Below are positions 26,525 to 35,029 of a stretch of DNA of 64,000 nucleotides, piece by piece (position 1 is the stretch's first letter; each line of letters begins with the position of its first letter). The DNA comes from Paramagnetospirillum magnetotacticum MS-1 (GTDB lineage: Bacteria; Pseudomonadota; Alphaproteobacteria; Rhodospirillales; Magnetospirillaceae). A model generated the notes under the pieces. It did not search any database. It had not been told where the DNA came from and worked only from the letters and a program-made list of their open reading frames with translations. Position numbers and translations under genes: made by a program. The stretch covers positions 751,501 through 815,500 of the forward strand of contig NZ_JXSL01000030.1 in NCBI RefSeq assembly GCF_000829825.1. The letters run 5' to 3'.

Positions 26525-27961
26525 ATGCGCGAACCCCAAGACCACCAAGCCCCAGGCCTTGCCGCCCGCTTATGCGGCCGTCAGTCGGTGGTGGACGTGG
26601 CCGTCATCGCCGCACTGCTGGCGGCCATGGCCCTGACACCATTCTTCCTTGATGAGGGCTGGCAGCTCTACATGCTGATCCACTCCTTCGCCAAGCATCG
26701 CTTCAGCCTGGGCTTCCATCTCGGCGACCTGGAAATCACCTTCATGAAGCCGCTGATGTGGGTCCATGCCCAGATCTATCCCCTGACCCGCCAGGGCGCG
26801 CTCTATGTCCTGCTGCGCCTGCCCTCGACGCTGATGGCCGTGGCGGCCTGGTGGTTCCTGTCGCGCAGCGTCTTGATGCTGGGCCTGGGTCGGCCAGCGG
26901 CCATGGCGGCGACGGCGCTGCTCTTCGTCATGCTGGCCGCCAGCTACATGGTCTGGGCTCGGTTCGACGTCATTTATGTCCTGGCCGAGACGGCGGTCAT
27001 TTATGCCGCCCTGGCGGTCCTGCTGCGCCAAGATGCCCGGCCGCTGCTCTTGGTCACCGGTCTGGTGCCGCTGTTGATGCCCAACCACCACATGGTTGTC
27101 GCCGCCGTGCTGGTTTATGTAATCGCCCTGATTTTCGTGCTGCCCCGGCTTGACCGCCGCACCATTGCGCTCGGCATCGCCATCGGCGCGGTCGCCACCG
27201 CCATCGGTCTGCGGCTGCTGATCTGGAATCTGAGCCCGTCCGAGTTCCTCGCCCTGCAGCGCCACTGGTCGGAGATCGATGTCGAGCATTCGCGCGGCAT
27301 CGCCTATGAGCTCAATCGCTATTGGTTCTTGTTCCGCACCAATCCGCTGTTCTTCTGGTCGCTGCTGGCCATGGCCGGGGCGGCCCTGCTGCCCGGCACC
27401 CGCGCCGCCCTGCCCGCCCCGGCCCGGCGCTTCCTGCTGGTGGTGCCAGCCACGCTGGCTCTGATGCTGCTGTTCTATCCCTCTAAATGGCCGGTCTATA
27501 CCAGCGTCTATTTCCCGCCGCTGATTCTCCTCACCGCCGCCGCCCTATGCCATTACGCCCGCCAAGCCAGCGCGGTGGTGGCGGCGCTGGCCATGCTGGT
27601 CTTGATCCAGGAAAGTGTACTGGCCAAGTCGGTGTTCGGGCAAAGCAACGCCTTCATGCAGGCGGTCCAGACCGTGACCGGGGCCAACACCCCCTACCGC
27701 GCCCAGATGGAGCGCATCCGGACCATGACCGCTGGCCATACCGTGCTGATGCCGCCGACATTGATGGTGCTGTTCCCCCAGACCGTCATGTACGACATGG
27801 ACATTCCCGACACGAACGCCGATTTCGTCATCTGGAACGTCGATGAAAACGCCTCGGCGCCCGGCCGCCACCAGGTGATGCTGGAAGCGGGCCGTACCGT
27901 GGTGGAAATCTTCAAGTTCCAGGGCGACTATTACGCCGTCTACAAGAAGGCTGGTCTTTAG
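26525..27961 (+). CDS. GT39-like membrane glycosyltransferase (putative)
   Basis: This 478-residue polytopic membrane protein starts at ATG 26525 and has about ten hydrophobic segments. An Asp-Glu pair lies at the end of the first membrane segment (PFFLDEGWQLY), matching the catalytic acidic residue of GT-C enzymes such as ArnT and PMT, and a C-terminal soluble domain follows from about residue 380. Such enzymes transfer a sugar from a polyprenyl-phosphate donor to a glycan or lipid in the periplasm. The polyprenyl-phosphate GT2 at 20946 could supply the donor. No close family name can be given from sequence alone. It is divergent from the methyltransferase at 26354 across a 170-nt gap. Confidence 0.6.
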   Translation: MREPQDHQAPGLAARLCGRQSVVDVAVIAALLAAMALTPFFLDEGWQLYMLIHSFAKHRFSLGFHLGDLEITFMKPLMWVHAQIYPLTRQGALYVLLRLPSTLMAVAAWWFLSRSVLMLGLGRPAAMAATALLFVMLAASYMVWARFDVIYVLAETAVIYAALAVLLRQDARPLLLVTGLVPLLMPNHHMVVAAVLVYVIALIFVLPRLDRRTIALGIAIGAVATAIGLRLLIWNLSPSEFLALQRHWSEIDVEHSRGIAYELNRYWFLFRTNPLFFWSLLAMAGAALLPGTRAALPAPARRFLLVVPATLALMLLFYPSKWPVYTSVYFPPLILLTAAALCHYARQASAVVAALAMLVLIQESVLAKSVFGQSNAFMQAVQTVTGANTPYRAQMERIRTMTAGHTVLMPPTLMVLFPQTVMYDMDIPDTNADFVIWNVDENASAPGRHQVMLEAGRTVVEIFKFQGDYYAVYKKAGL

Positions 27962-27962
27962 A

Positions 27963-28439
27963 TCAGCGGTCGCGGCAATCGCCCACCACCCGGGCGGGCA
28001 CCCCGGCCACCAGGGCGTGGTCGGGGACGTCGCGGGTGACCACGGCACCGGCAGCGATCATGGCGCCTTCGCCGATGGTGATGCCGCAGACGATGGTGGC
28101 GTTGCTGCCGATGGAGGCGCGCGCCTTGACCAGGGTCGGTACCGTCACCCAGTCTTCGGCACCTTGAAGCGAACCATCGGCATTGACGGCGCGAGGGTAG
28201 AGATCGTTGGTGAACATCACCCCGTGGCCGACGAAGACTCCGTCTTCAAGGGTGACGCCGTCGCAGATGAAGCTATGCGACGACACCTTGCAGCGTGCCC
28301 CGATCACCGCGCCGCGCTGGATTTCGACGAAGGCGCCCACCTTGGTCTCGTCACCGATGGTGCAGCCGTAGATATTGACCAGATCCTTCTGGAAGATCCG
28401 CACGTCACGGCCCAGAACGACGTCTTCGGTCACCGGCAT
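27963..28439 (-). CDS. Hexapeptide-repeat acyltransferase, WbpD/WlbB-like
   Basis: This 158-residue protein is almost all left-handed beta-helix: repeated I-G-x-x-x-x hexads such as YGCTIGDETKVGAF, AVIGARCKV, ASIGSNATI and ITIGEGAMI, and a final GVPARVV turn. A catalytic His is likely in the HSF or GHG segments. It would form trimers in the cytosol and transfer an acetyl group from acetyl-CoA, as WbpD/WlbB does to the 3-amino group of a diamino uronate. The start at ATG 28439 follows GAGGAG; the long open frame up to 29258 on this strand is a shadow of the MBOAT gene. It is the last gene of the seven-gene minus operon. Confidence 0.82.
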   Translation of the reverse strand: MPVTEDVVLGRDVRIFQKDLVNIYGCTIGDETKVGAFVEIQRGAVIGARCKVSSHSFICDGVTLEDGVFVGHGVMFTNDLYPRAVNADGSLQGAEDWVTVPTLVKARASIGSNATIVCGITIGEGAMIAAGAVVTRDVPDHALVAGVPARVVGDCRDR

Positions 28440-28453
28440 GGCAGGCTCCTCGG

Positions 28454-29806
28454 CTAGAATTGGAAATAGATGAAGGGCTGGCTGCCCTCGACCATGGACA
28501 CCGCGGCCACGGCGAGAACCGCCAGAATGGCTTGGCGCAGGCGATACCAAGGCTGTTGCGGAACGCTGACCTCGGTGACCTTGTCGGTATCGACGCCGAA
28601 GGTCACCACGGCCGCCAGCGCCACCAGCCCCCAGCCCACCGTCGGGATATCCGCCGCCACGCCGCCGCCTTGGATCAGATTGGCCGTCATGGCGGCAAAG
28701 GACGTGAGGTCCAGGGCGAAGAGCGGCCACCCGGCCGTGACCAGCAGGAAGGTAAGGGCGATGCACGCCCCCTTCGGCAACCGGTCCCAGGCTCCGCGCG
28801 TCGCCGAATAAAGCAGGATCAGCACGCCGTGATACAGGCCCCAGACCACGAAGTTCCAGCCCGCGCCATGCCACAGGCCGCAGGCGCCGAAGACGATCAG
28901 GATGTTGCGCACATAGTGGCGGTTCCCGCCCAGCGGCAGATACAGGTAGTCGCGAATCCAAAATGACAGCGTCATGTGCCAGCGCCGCCAGAATTCCTTG
29001 GGATTGAGCGACAGATAGGGGCGGTCGAAATTGCGCGGCAAGACGATGCCGAACAGGGTTCCAAGGCCCATGGCCATCATCGAGTAGCCATAGAAATCGA
29101 AATAGATGCGGAAGCTGTAGGCCAGGAACACATAGGCGGCCGAAGCCCGATCCAGGCTGGTCGCCGATTTGAGCAGCGGGGCGAGAAGCTCGGCCAGCGG
29201 ATCGGCCAACAGTAGTTTGGCGGCCAATCCCACGGACAGCATGGATAGCCCCGACCAAACCGACCCCTCGGTCGGCCGGAAATCGGTGATCCGGCGGATG
29301 CTGTCGCCCACCTGGCGAAAGCGGGTGATGGGGCCTGCGACCAATTGCGGAAAATAGGCCACATAGGTGGCGAATTGCAGACGGGACGGCACCAGGGGCA
29401 GATCGCCGCGATAGCGGTCGATGGCGAAGGATATCATGTGAAAGACGTAGAAGGAGATGCCGGCCGGCAACCCCCCCTTGAAGGTCGGCAGGCGCCCATC
29501 AAGGCCGACGCTGGACAGCAGGAAGGCCGCGTACTTGAAATAAATGAGCACCATGGCCGGAACCGCCATGGATAGCGCCAGACGGCGGCCGTTGCCCACC
29601 GCCGCAGGCGCCCCGGACCAGAAATGCACCCAGCCGATACAAAGCAGCAGCAGCACCAGTTGGCCGCTTCCCGCGGAAAGCTGGTAAAAGACCAGGGATC
29701 CCACCAGCAACAACAAAAGACGCCACGGCCGCAGGCGGGCGCTGAGAAACAGCAACATCGCCACCGGAAAGAACACCAGGAGAAAGCCGGGTGAATTGAA
29801 AATCAT
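28454..29806 (-). CDS. MBOAT family O-acyltransferase (copy 1)
   Basis: This 450-residue inner-membrane protein has about ten membrane segments and the AlgI/PatA marks: a FDFYGYS segment (237-242), WRRWHMTLSF with H277, RDYLYLPLGGNR, and WHGAGW with H313, the histidine thought to be catalytic. MBOAT proteins carry acyl groups (usually acetyl) from the cytosol to a periplasmic partner for transfer to a glycan. It is coupled by an ATGA overlap to the SGNH gene upstream, its natural partner. The protein ends in FIYFQF, a C-terminal Phe-rich tail seen in all three MBOATs here. Confidence 0.88.
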   Translation of the reverse strand: MIFNSPGFLLVFFPVAMLLFLSARLRPWRLLLLLVGSLVFYQLSAGSGQLVLLLLCIGWVHFWSGAPAAVGNGRRLALSMAVPAMVLIYFKYAAFLLSSVGLDGRLPTFKGGLPAGISFYVFHMISFAIDRYRGDLPLVPSRLQFATYVAYFPQLVAGPITRFRQVGDSIRRITDFRPTEGSVWSGLSMLSVGLAAKLLLADPLAELLAPLLKSATSLDRASAAYVFLAYSFRIYFDFYGYSMMAMGLGTLFGIVLPRNFDRPYLSLNPKEFWRRWHMTLSFWIRDYLYLPLGGNRHYVRNILIVFGACGLWHGAGWNFVVWGLYHGVLILLYSATRGAWDRLPKGACIALTFLLVTAGWPLFALDLTSFAAMTANLIQGGGVAADIPTVGWGLVALAAVVTFGVDTDKVTEVSVPQQPWYRLRQAILAVLAVAAVSMVEGSQPFIYFQF

Positions 29807-30819
29807 GACGCGGACCTCGGCGGTGGCGACAACAGGGGGGCGACCAAACCGGCGATAAAGCGCCCCAGTGCCCGCGCCGGGGCATGGTCAGGGTCGTGCC
29901 AGAATCCATCGCGCTCCGATCCCCAGATGACCGGAGCGGCGTGATAGGTCAGGCCCCGGGCGAGAGCGCCGTCGCGCAACCGCACCCGCTGACGCCTCTG
30001 CTCATCGGGCAACAGAGGCTCCACCACCTCGTCCAGCCTGGGATGCAGGGGACTTTCATAGACCACCACCTTGACTCCTTTGGCCTGAATCGCCGCCAAC
30101 CGGTCGAGATCGTGTTCCAGCAACGGATACCGCGCATCCAGGGGAGTGTAGACGGGAAGCGCGCTGCCGTTGAGGTCGATCTTGGCGGGCTTCGACCAAG
30201 GACGGCTGCCATCGGCGCGATAACCGGCCTGACACGGCGCCATCTCGCCCGCCATGACCTTGAGACGCGACCACAGAAGTTTGACGTTGGCCAGTTTCGC
30301 CACATGATTGAGCTCGGCGCCGAACACGGCTTTGCTGAAGGCTCTGATATCTGGCCCCACCCGGTAGGGCGCGGAGATCAAGGCCAGGGCATCGCCAGCG
30401 ACCAATGGCCAGCGCGCGGGTGCTGGCGGCCAGTCCACCGCTCCCTGGGCATAGAGAAGCGAAACGTGGTCAAAGGACAGCACCGCCACCTTGGGCGGCT
30501 TGCCGGTGGCGATAACCCGTTCCAGCGTCGCCACGCTCTGACGGAATGAGGTGCCGCCTGAACCGGTATTGAACACCGTCACCCCCGGCAGGCCGATCTC
30601 CTCGGTCCCGACGGCGATGATCCGGCTATTGCCGAACAGCATGACATCCACCGACGGATTCTCGGCGATATGGCGCAGCTTTGACTCGAACCCGATGGAG
30701 GCGCCGTTGCACATGGTGGCGGATCCGGCCGGATCGAAGACCGGAACGGAGAACGCGTTAACCGAAACCAAAGCGCCCAAACACGCGGCGAAGATCAGGC
30801 AATAGGTCTTGGGGATCAT
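29803..30819 (-). CDS. SGNH-fold protein, partner of MBOAT copy 1 (AlgX/DltD-like)
   Basis: This 338-residue protein has one N-terminal membrane anchor (about 5-25) and a periplasmic SGNH-like domain with FGNSR (62-66; the Ser is the putative nucleophile) and a late D-x-x-H in WHDPDHAPA. It is the close paralogue of the product at 12563 (the central stretches around GNSR and the C-terminus are nearly identical). In the PatA/PatB and AlgI/AlgX systems, the SGNH partner moves the acyl group onto the glycan in the periplasm. It overlaps the MBOAT gene by 4 nt, so the two are made together. Confidence 0.78.
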   Translation of the reverse strand: MIPKTYCLIFAACLGALVSVNAFSVPVFDPAGSATMCNGASIGFESKLRHIAENPSVDVMLFGNSRIIAVGTEEIGLPGVTVFNTGSGGTSFRQSVATLERVIATGKPPKVAVLSFDHVSLLYAQGAVDWPPAPARWPLVAGDALALISAPYRVGPDIRAFSKAVFGAELNHVAKLANVKLLWSRLKVMAGEMAPCQAGYRADGSRPWSKPAKIDLNGSALPVYTPLDARYPLLEHDLDRLAAIQAKGVKVVVYESPLHPRLDEVVEPLLPDEQRRQRVRLRDGALARGLTYHAAPVIWGSERDGFWHDPDHAPARALGRFIAGLVAPLLSPPPRSAS

Positions 30820-30889
30820 GACATTTCGTAGCCCAGCTGCGGCGCCAACCTAATCAAATTCCCACGCCTCGCCAAGGTCGGATTGGGCT

Positions 30890-31669
30890 TCAGAGCCAAT
30901 CGCCGCCGGTGAGCGGAATCATCTGCCCGGTCATGAAGGACGACCAGCCTGAGAGCAGCCAGATCATCAGTGCCGCCGCCTCATCCACATGTCCGCCGCG
31001 CTTCAAGGGCACCAGGGCGGCGCGCTCTTCCATCTGGGCCTGCGAGCGGTTATGCCATCGCTGATGAAAGCCCGATTCGATGAATCCGAATCGCAGCCCG
31101 TTGACCAGAATGGAATGAGGCGCGCCCTCCCGCGCCAGACCCTGGACCATGCATTCCGTGCCACGCTTGGCCACCGCATAGGGAAACGAGGTCGGGGAGC
31201 CGCCATGGATGGCCGATTCGGTTCCGGTGAGCAGGATTCGCCCCCCTCCGCCCTGCGCCGTCATCCGCTCCATGGCGGCCCTGGCGAGAAAAAAGGGCTG
31301 ATCCAGGTTGACCGCCTGCTCACGCCGCCATTCGGCCTCGCCGATATCCTTCCAGTGGCCGGTATAGAGGATGGAGCCGGACAGCACCACCAGCGCGTCG
31401 ATACCTCCGGCACGCTGGGCAAACTCATCGACCACGGCGCGGCAGTCAGCGTCGCCCTCGAAGCTGCGGCGGATGGGGATCAAGCCATCGCCCGCCTCGT
31501 AGGATTGGCCTGCCCCATGGGCTCCGATGACACAGTCGGAAGCCTCGCGCAGCATGGCGACCAGGGCGCGCCCCAAGCCCCCCGTCGCCCCGGTGATCAG
31601 GATTCGCTGCCCCTTGGGCACGCTTGGCTGCCAATCCGGACGGATGAAAGGGCTTCTGGGCTCGGTCAT
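30890..31669 (-). CDS. Short-chain dehydrogenase/reductase (classical SDR)
   Basis: This 259-residue cytosolic oxidoreductase has the classical SDR cofactor motif TGATGGLG (27-34), a Ser-containing LLTGTES strand and the catalytic Tyr-Lys in FPYAVAKRG (Y-A-V-A-K). The C-terminal GGDWL end is typical of the FabG-like family. It is coupled by ATGA overlap to an SGNH gene of the MBOAT module upstream. It could reduce a sugar or a keto intermediate; the substrate is unknown. The gap between it and the downstream SGNH gene is 70 nt and shows no hairpin. Confidence 0.8.
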   Translation of the reverse strand: MTEPRSPFIRPDWQPSVPKGQRILITGATGGLGRALVAMLREASDCVIGAHGAGQSYEAGDGLIPIRRSFEGDADCRAVVDEFAQRAGGIDALVVLSGSILYTGHWKDIGEAEWRREQAVNLDQPFFLARAAMERMTAQGGGGRILLTGTESAIHGGSPTSFPYAVAKRGTECMVQGLAREGAPHSILVNGLRFGFIESGFHQRWHNRSQAQMEERAALVPLKRGGHVDEAAALMIWLLSGWSSFMTGQMIPLTGGDWL

Positions 31670-32670
31670 GGCGTTCTCTCCGGTGGCGAGGTCAGGCAGT
31701 CTTCGGGCAGGGGGGGCCGATTGACGGGGTGCCCCAGGGCGGGATCCTGGGACACGGAATTTTCAGCCCCGACAAGGTATAACCGGCTGCGGATGGCGCA
31801 GATCGCCGCCCGGCCGCCCCGCGGGTTGAGATGCGTCGCATCGGCGAACAGACGAGGATTCTCCGAAACGCCCGGCAGATAGGTCAAATCATGCAGTTGG
31901 GGAATGCGCTCCAACAGCCTGCGCTTGAGGTCGGCGAGAACGGCGCGGTCACTGACCGCCAGGGTCGCCACCGGTAACGGCGGAGTGAAATACTCGACCC
32001 GCCACCCTTTCTGTCTGATCAGGCGGTCCAGCACGGCCAGCCTGTCAAGAGTGGCGTCTTCGACGGGCATCACCATGGGAGCGACCGCACCGCGGTCCAG
32101 CCAGGCACCGTTCCCGGATTCGGGCCGCAAATCCAGCACCGCCCCGTTATCCACCCAGGTTCCGGTATTGCCCCGCAGGTTGCGGACCACGTCCAGCGGC
32201 AGGCGGGAAACCGCCTCGGGCAGATGGGCCAGCTTATACACCGCCGTCCAGATGTCGGAGCGCCATCGTGTATCCTCGACGCCGCAGCTCTCGCAGAAGG
32301 TCGGCAGATCAAGGGCGTAGTAGATGGTTCCCACATGACCCGCCTGGCGAGGCCCGAGATGCTCGAGCACATCCATCACCATGCGGGGATTGCCGTAGAC
32401 GGGATAGAAATTCAGGGTCGGCCGATCGGTCGCGTCCCGTGACAGCATGGCCGAGCGCGACGTGCCGAACACAATGTCATAGGGACCTTCCTCCAGCTTG
32501 GCGGCCAGACGGCGAGCCGTCAGCACGCGCACGGCATAGCGGGGCTTGTCCGACCAGATCCTTGACGCGTTCTCGCCATAGGGATCATAGGCCTCGACCA
32601 CCGCCAGGGCCATGACGCCCCAGACCAGCGCGGAAATCAGAAACCAGACGAGGTAGCGACGGTCGTTCAT
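31666..32670 (-). CDS. SGNH-fold protein, partner of MBOAT copy 2
   Basis: This 334-residue protein has an N-terminal anchor (about 7-27) followed by a periplasmic domain with FGTSRS (68-73) as the nucleophile block and FADATHLN near the C-terminus as the D-x-x-H block. It is related in layout, but not closely in sequence, to the GNSR proteins at 12563 and 29803. Its gene begins 12 nt after the MBOAT copy 2 stop, so it is likely its periplasmic partner. It contains two nearby cysteines (CESC) around residue 125-130 which may form a disulphide. Confidence 0.72.
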   Translation of the reverse strand: MNDRRYLVWFLISALVWGVMALAVVEAYDPYGENASRIWSDKPRYAVRVLTARRLAAKLEEGPYDIVFGTSRSAMLSRDATDRPTLNFYPVYGNPRMVMDVLEHLGPRQAGHVGTIYYALDLPTFCESCGVEDTRWRSDIWTAVYKLAHLPEAVSRLPLDVVRNLRGNTGTWVDNGAVLDLRPESGNGAWLDRGAVAPMVMPVEDATLDRLAVLDRLIRQKGWRVEYFTPPLPVATLAVSDRAVLADLKRRLLERIPQLHDLTYLPGVSENPRLFADATHLNPRGGRAAICAIRSRLYLVGAENSVSQDPALGHPVNRPPLPEDCLTSPPERTP

Positions 32671-32682
32671 TCCTCGCCCGGC

Positions 32683-34125
32683 TCAGAAGTTGAAGTAAAG
32701 GAATGCCGATGGCCGCTGCATGGCCATCAACGCGGCAACCAACGCCCCGGCGCCGAAGGCGGCCCAGGCCGGACTGATCTGCCAGACCAGAATGCGCCAT
32801 CTTGGCAACGGCCCGCAAATCCCGACGATCCGGTTGGCGTTGGGAAGCAGGAACGCAATCACGGCGGCAACAAGAATGATCGCCGCCGGCACGGTTCCGG
32901 GCGAGACCCCCGCTCCGTTCCACCCCGCCATGCCGCGCAGCACCCGCAAAGCCGCATCCATATCGGCCGCCCGGAAGAAAACCCAGGCGACAACCACCGC
33001 GGCAAAGGTCAGGGCCTGGGCGCAGAGGCGGCCGGGCCAACCGAAAGAACGCCTGATCCCCAGGGCTGGCAGCAGCCAGTGCCAGAAATGATTGATGCCG
33101 AGATAAAGACCGTGCAACGCCCCCCAGGCGACGAAGGTCCAGTTCGCCCCATGCCACAGCCCACCCAGCACCATGGTAATCAGCAGATTGAGGTGCCGCC
33201 GCATACTCCCCCTGCGGTTTCCCCCCAGGGGGATATAGAGGTAATCGCGGAGAAACCGCGACAGCGTCATGTGCCAGCGCCGCCAGAAATCGATCACGCC
33301 GACCGCCTGATACGGTGAATTGAAATTCACCGGCAGGCGGATGCCGAACATCCAGGACAACCCCAGGGCCATATCGGAATATCCGGAAAAATCGAAATAG
33401 ATCTGGAAGGTATAAGCCAGCGCCCCACCCCAGGCGGCCAAGCCTCCAACCGGGGCACCGGCGGCGGCGGCGGCGAAGGTCGCATCGGCGGTTCCGGCCA
33501 GGGAATCGGCGATGATGCATTTCTTGAACAGCCCCAGCGACAGCAGGGTCAAGCCACGCGCCACGTTCTCCCATTGCGGCCGATAGATCTCGCGCAAGGC
33601 GAATTGAGGCATCAGGTCCGCGTGATGAATGACCGGGCCGGCGATCAGATGGGGGAAATAGCTGACGAACAGAAGGTAATGGACCGCATGGACCTCGCGC
33701 GCGAGGCCACGCCTGCAATCCACCAGGAAGGCGATCTGAGTGAAGGTGAAGAACGAAATGCCGATGGGCAGAACGATATCGGGAATCGTCCAGGTCGTGC
33801 CGAACAGAGCATCGGCGTTGCCCACCAGAAAACCCGCATATTTGAAATAGCCCAGCAAGGCGAGGTTGACGCCGACGCCAAGGCCCAGAACGATCCCGCG
33901 CCGCGCCTGATCGCTACGGACGATGACGAGGCCCATGCCGTAGTTGAACGCCGCCGAGACCAGCAGCAAGGGCACGAAAGCCCAGTTCCACCAGCCATAG
34001 AAAACGACAGACGCAACGGCCAGCCATGCCGCGGCCACTGGCGGAGAGCGGCGGCCAAGGACGAAAAACCCGGCCCAGACCACCGGCAGGTAGGCGAACA
34101 AAAAGATGTAGCTGTTGAACAGCAT
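32683..34125 (-). CDS. MBOAT family O-acyltransferase (copy 2)
   Basis: This 480-residue polytopic membrane protein has FDFSGYSDM (245-253), WRRWHMTLSRF with H285, RDYLYIPLGGNRRG, and the catalytic-type WHGANW with H325. It matches the AlgI subfamily more closely than copy 1 does. It would move an acyl group across the inner membrane for O-acylation of a surface glycan together with the SGNH product downstream. The gene directly abuts the TIM-barrel gene (stop codon at 34126-34128, ATG at 34125). Confidence 0.88.
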   Translation of the reverse strand: MLFNSYIFLFAYLPVVWAGFFVLGRRSPPVAAAWLAVASVVFYGWWNWAFVPLLLVSAAFNYGMGLVIVRSDQARRGIVLGLGVGVNLALLGYFKYAGFLVGNADALFGTTWTIPDIVLPIGISFFTFTQIAFLVDCRRGLAREVHAVHYLLFVSYFPHLIAGPVIHHADLMPQFALREIYRPQWENVARGLTLLSLGLFKKCIIADSLAGTADATFAAAAAGAPVGGLAAWGGALAYTFQIYFDFSGYSDMALGLSWMFGIRLPVNFNSPYQAVGVIDFWRRWHMTLSRFLRDYLYIPLGGNRRGSMRRHLNLLITMVLGGLWHGANWTFVAWGALHGLYLGINHFWHWLLPALGIRRSFGWPGRLCAQALTFAAVVVAWVFFRAADMDAALRVLRGMAGWNGAGVSPGTVPAAIILVAAVIAFLLPNANRIVGICGPLPRWRILVWQISPAWAAFGAGALVAALMAMQRPSAFLYFNF

Positions 34126-34929
34126 CTAGGATCCGTAGCAGCGCAGCAGGGTTCGGCCTCCGGCCTCGGCATCGGCCAGCGCCCCGGCTTCGGACAGCAT
34201 GCGCTGTTCGGAGGAAACCCAACCGTCATAGCCGATAGCGCGCAGCCGCGCCCCCAAAACGGCGTGATCTACAATCCCCGTACTTCCGGGAACGACCAGG
34301 CCGGGATCATTGGCGTGAAAATGGGCCAGCCGTCCCTTGACCGCCCGGAAGGTTTCCTCGCCCGTTTCGCCGTTTTCCACCAGGGCCTTGGCATCCAGCT
34401 GCAGCCCCAGGGCGGGATGGGCGAACTCGTCGGCCAAAGCCCGGCATTCGGCGGCAGAATTAAGGAAATCGCTGTCCTTGGGGCCGAGTGGCTCGAAACA
34501 GAGCATGGTGCCGTGCGCCTCCATGCGAGGCAGCAATTCGGATAAGAATCTCCGCGTCTCGTCCATGGCCTGCGCCACCGGCATCTCGCCGCGCCGCCGC
34601 CCGCCGCCATAGATCAGGGTGCGACCGCCGAGATCACGGCACAGGGCCGAGAGACCCGTCATGAAGTCGAGAGTGGCCAATCGGGTCTCGGCGGGCTTGA
34701 ACAGCCCCAATTCCGGCCGGTCGAAAAACAAGGAGTGCAGCCCGACGACGGCGAGGCCCGCCGACTCCGCCGCGCGGCGATAGGCCGCGACACCGGCAGC
34801 ATCCCAGCTTCCGTGCCAAACGCGGCTGGGGGCCACCTCCAACCCGGTAAATCCATATCCACGCAGGACGGGGAAGGCGGAAAGATGGTCAAAGGCCGGA
34901 AGAGCGATATTGGAAACGGCGAACTTCAC
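34126..34929 (-). CDS. Sugar phosphate isomerase/epimerase-like TIM-barrel protein
   Basis: This 267-residue protein belongs to the xylose isomerase-like/AP endonuclease 2 TIM-barrel superfamily: a FAVSNIALP first strand, GLHSLFFDRP with a metal-binding His, CFEPLG with a metal-binding Glu (about residue 145), and HANDPG with another ligand. Members isomerise or epimerise keto-sugars such as hydroxypyruvate, inosose or tagatose. It is the first gene of the seven-gene minus operon, divergent from the gene at 35030 across 100 nt. The substrate is unknown; a small sugar or polyol used in the nearby glycan is likely. Confidence 0.7.
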   Translation of the reverse strand: MKFAVSNIALPAFDHLSAFPVLRGYGFTGLEVAPSRVWHGSWDAAGVAAYRRAAESAGLAVVGLHSLFFDRPELGLFKPAETRLATLDFMTGLSALCRDLGGRTLIYGGGRRRGEMPVAQAMDETRRFLSELLPRMEAHGTMLCFEPLGPKDSDFLNSAAECRALADEFAHPALGLQLDAKALVENGETGEETFRAVKGRLAHFHANDPGLVVPGSTGIVDHAVLGARLRAIGYDGWVSSEQRMLSEAGALADAEAGGRTLLRCYGS

Positions 34930-35029
34930 GCGGGCAGTCCTGTATCGGGCGGAACCAGCAGCGTTTATAGCCCAGGACGTCCGCCTGTGCTACGTTGCCG
35001 CCCCTTCGACACCACAAAATCGGCTTCCC

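Noticed and set aside
28440-29258. Upstream extension of the hexapeptide acyltransferase frame.
   Set aside because: It lies wholly inside the MBOAT gene on the same strand; ATG 28439 has a strong GAGGAG site and the hexads begin right after it.
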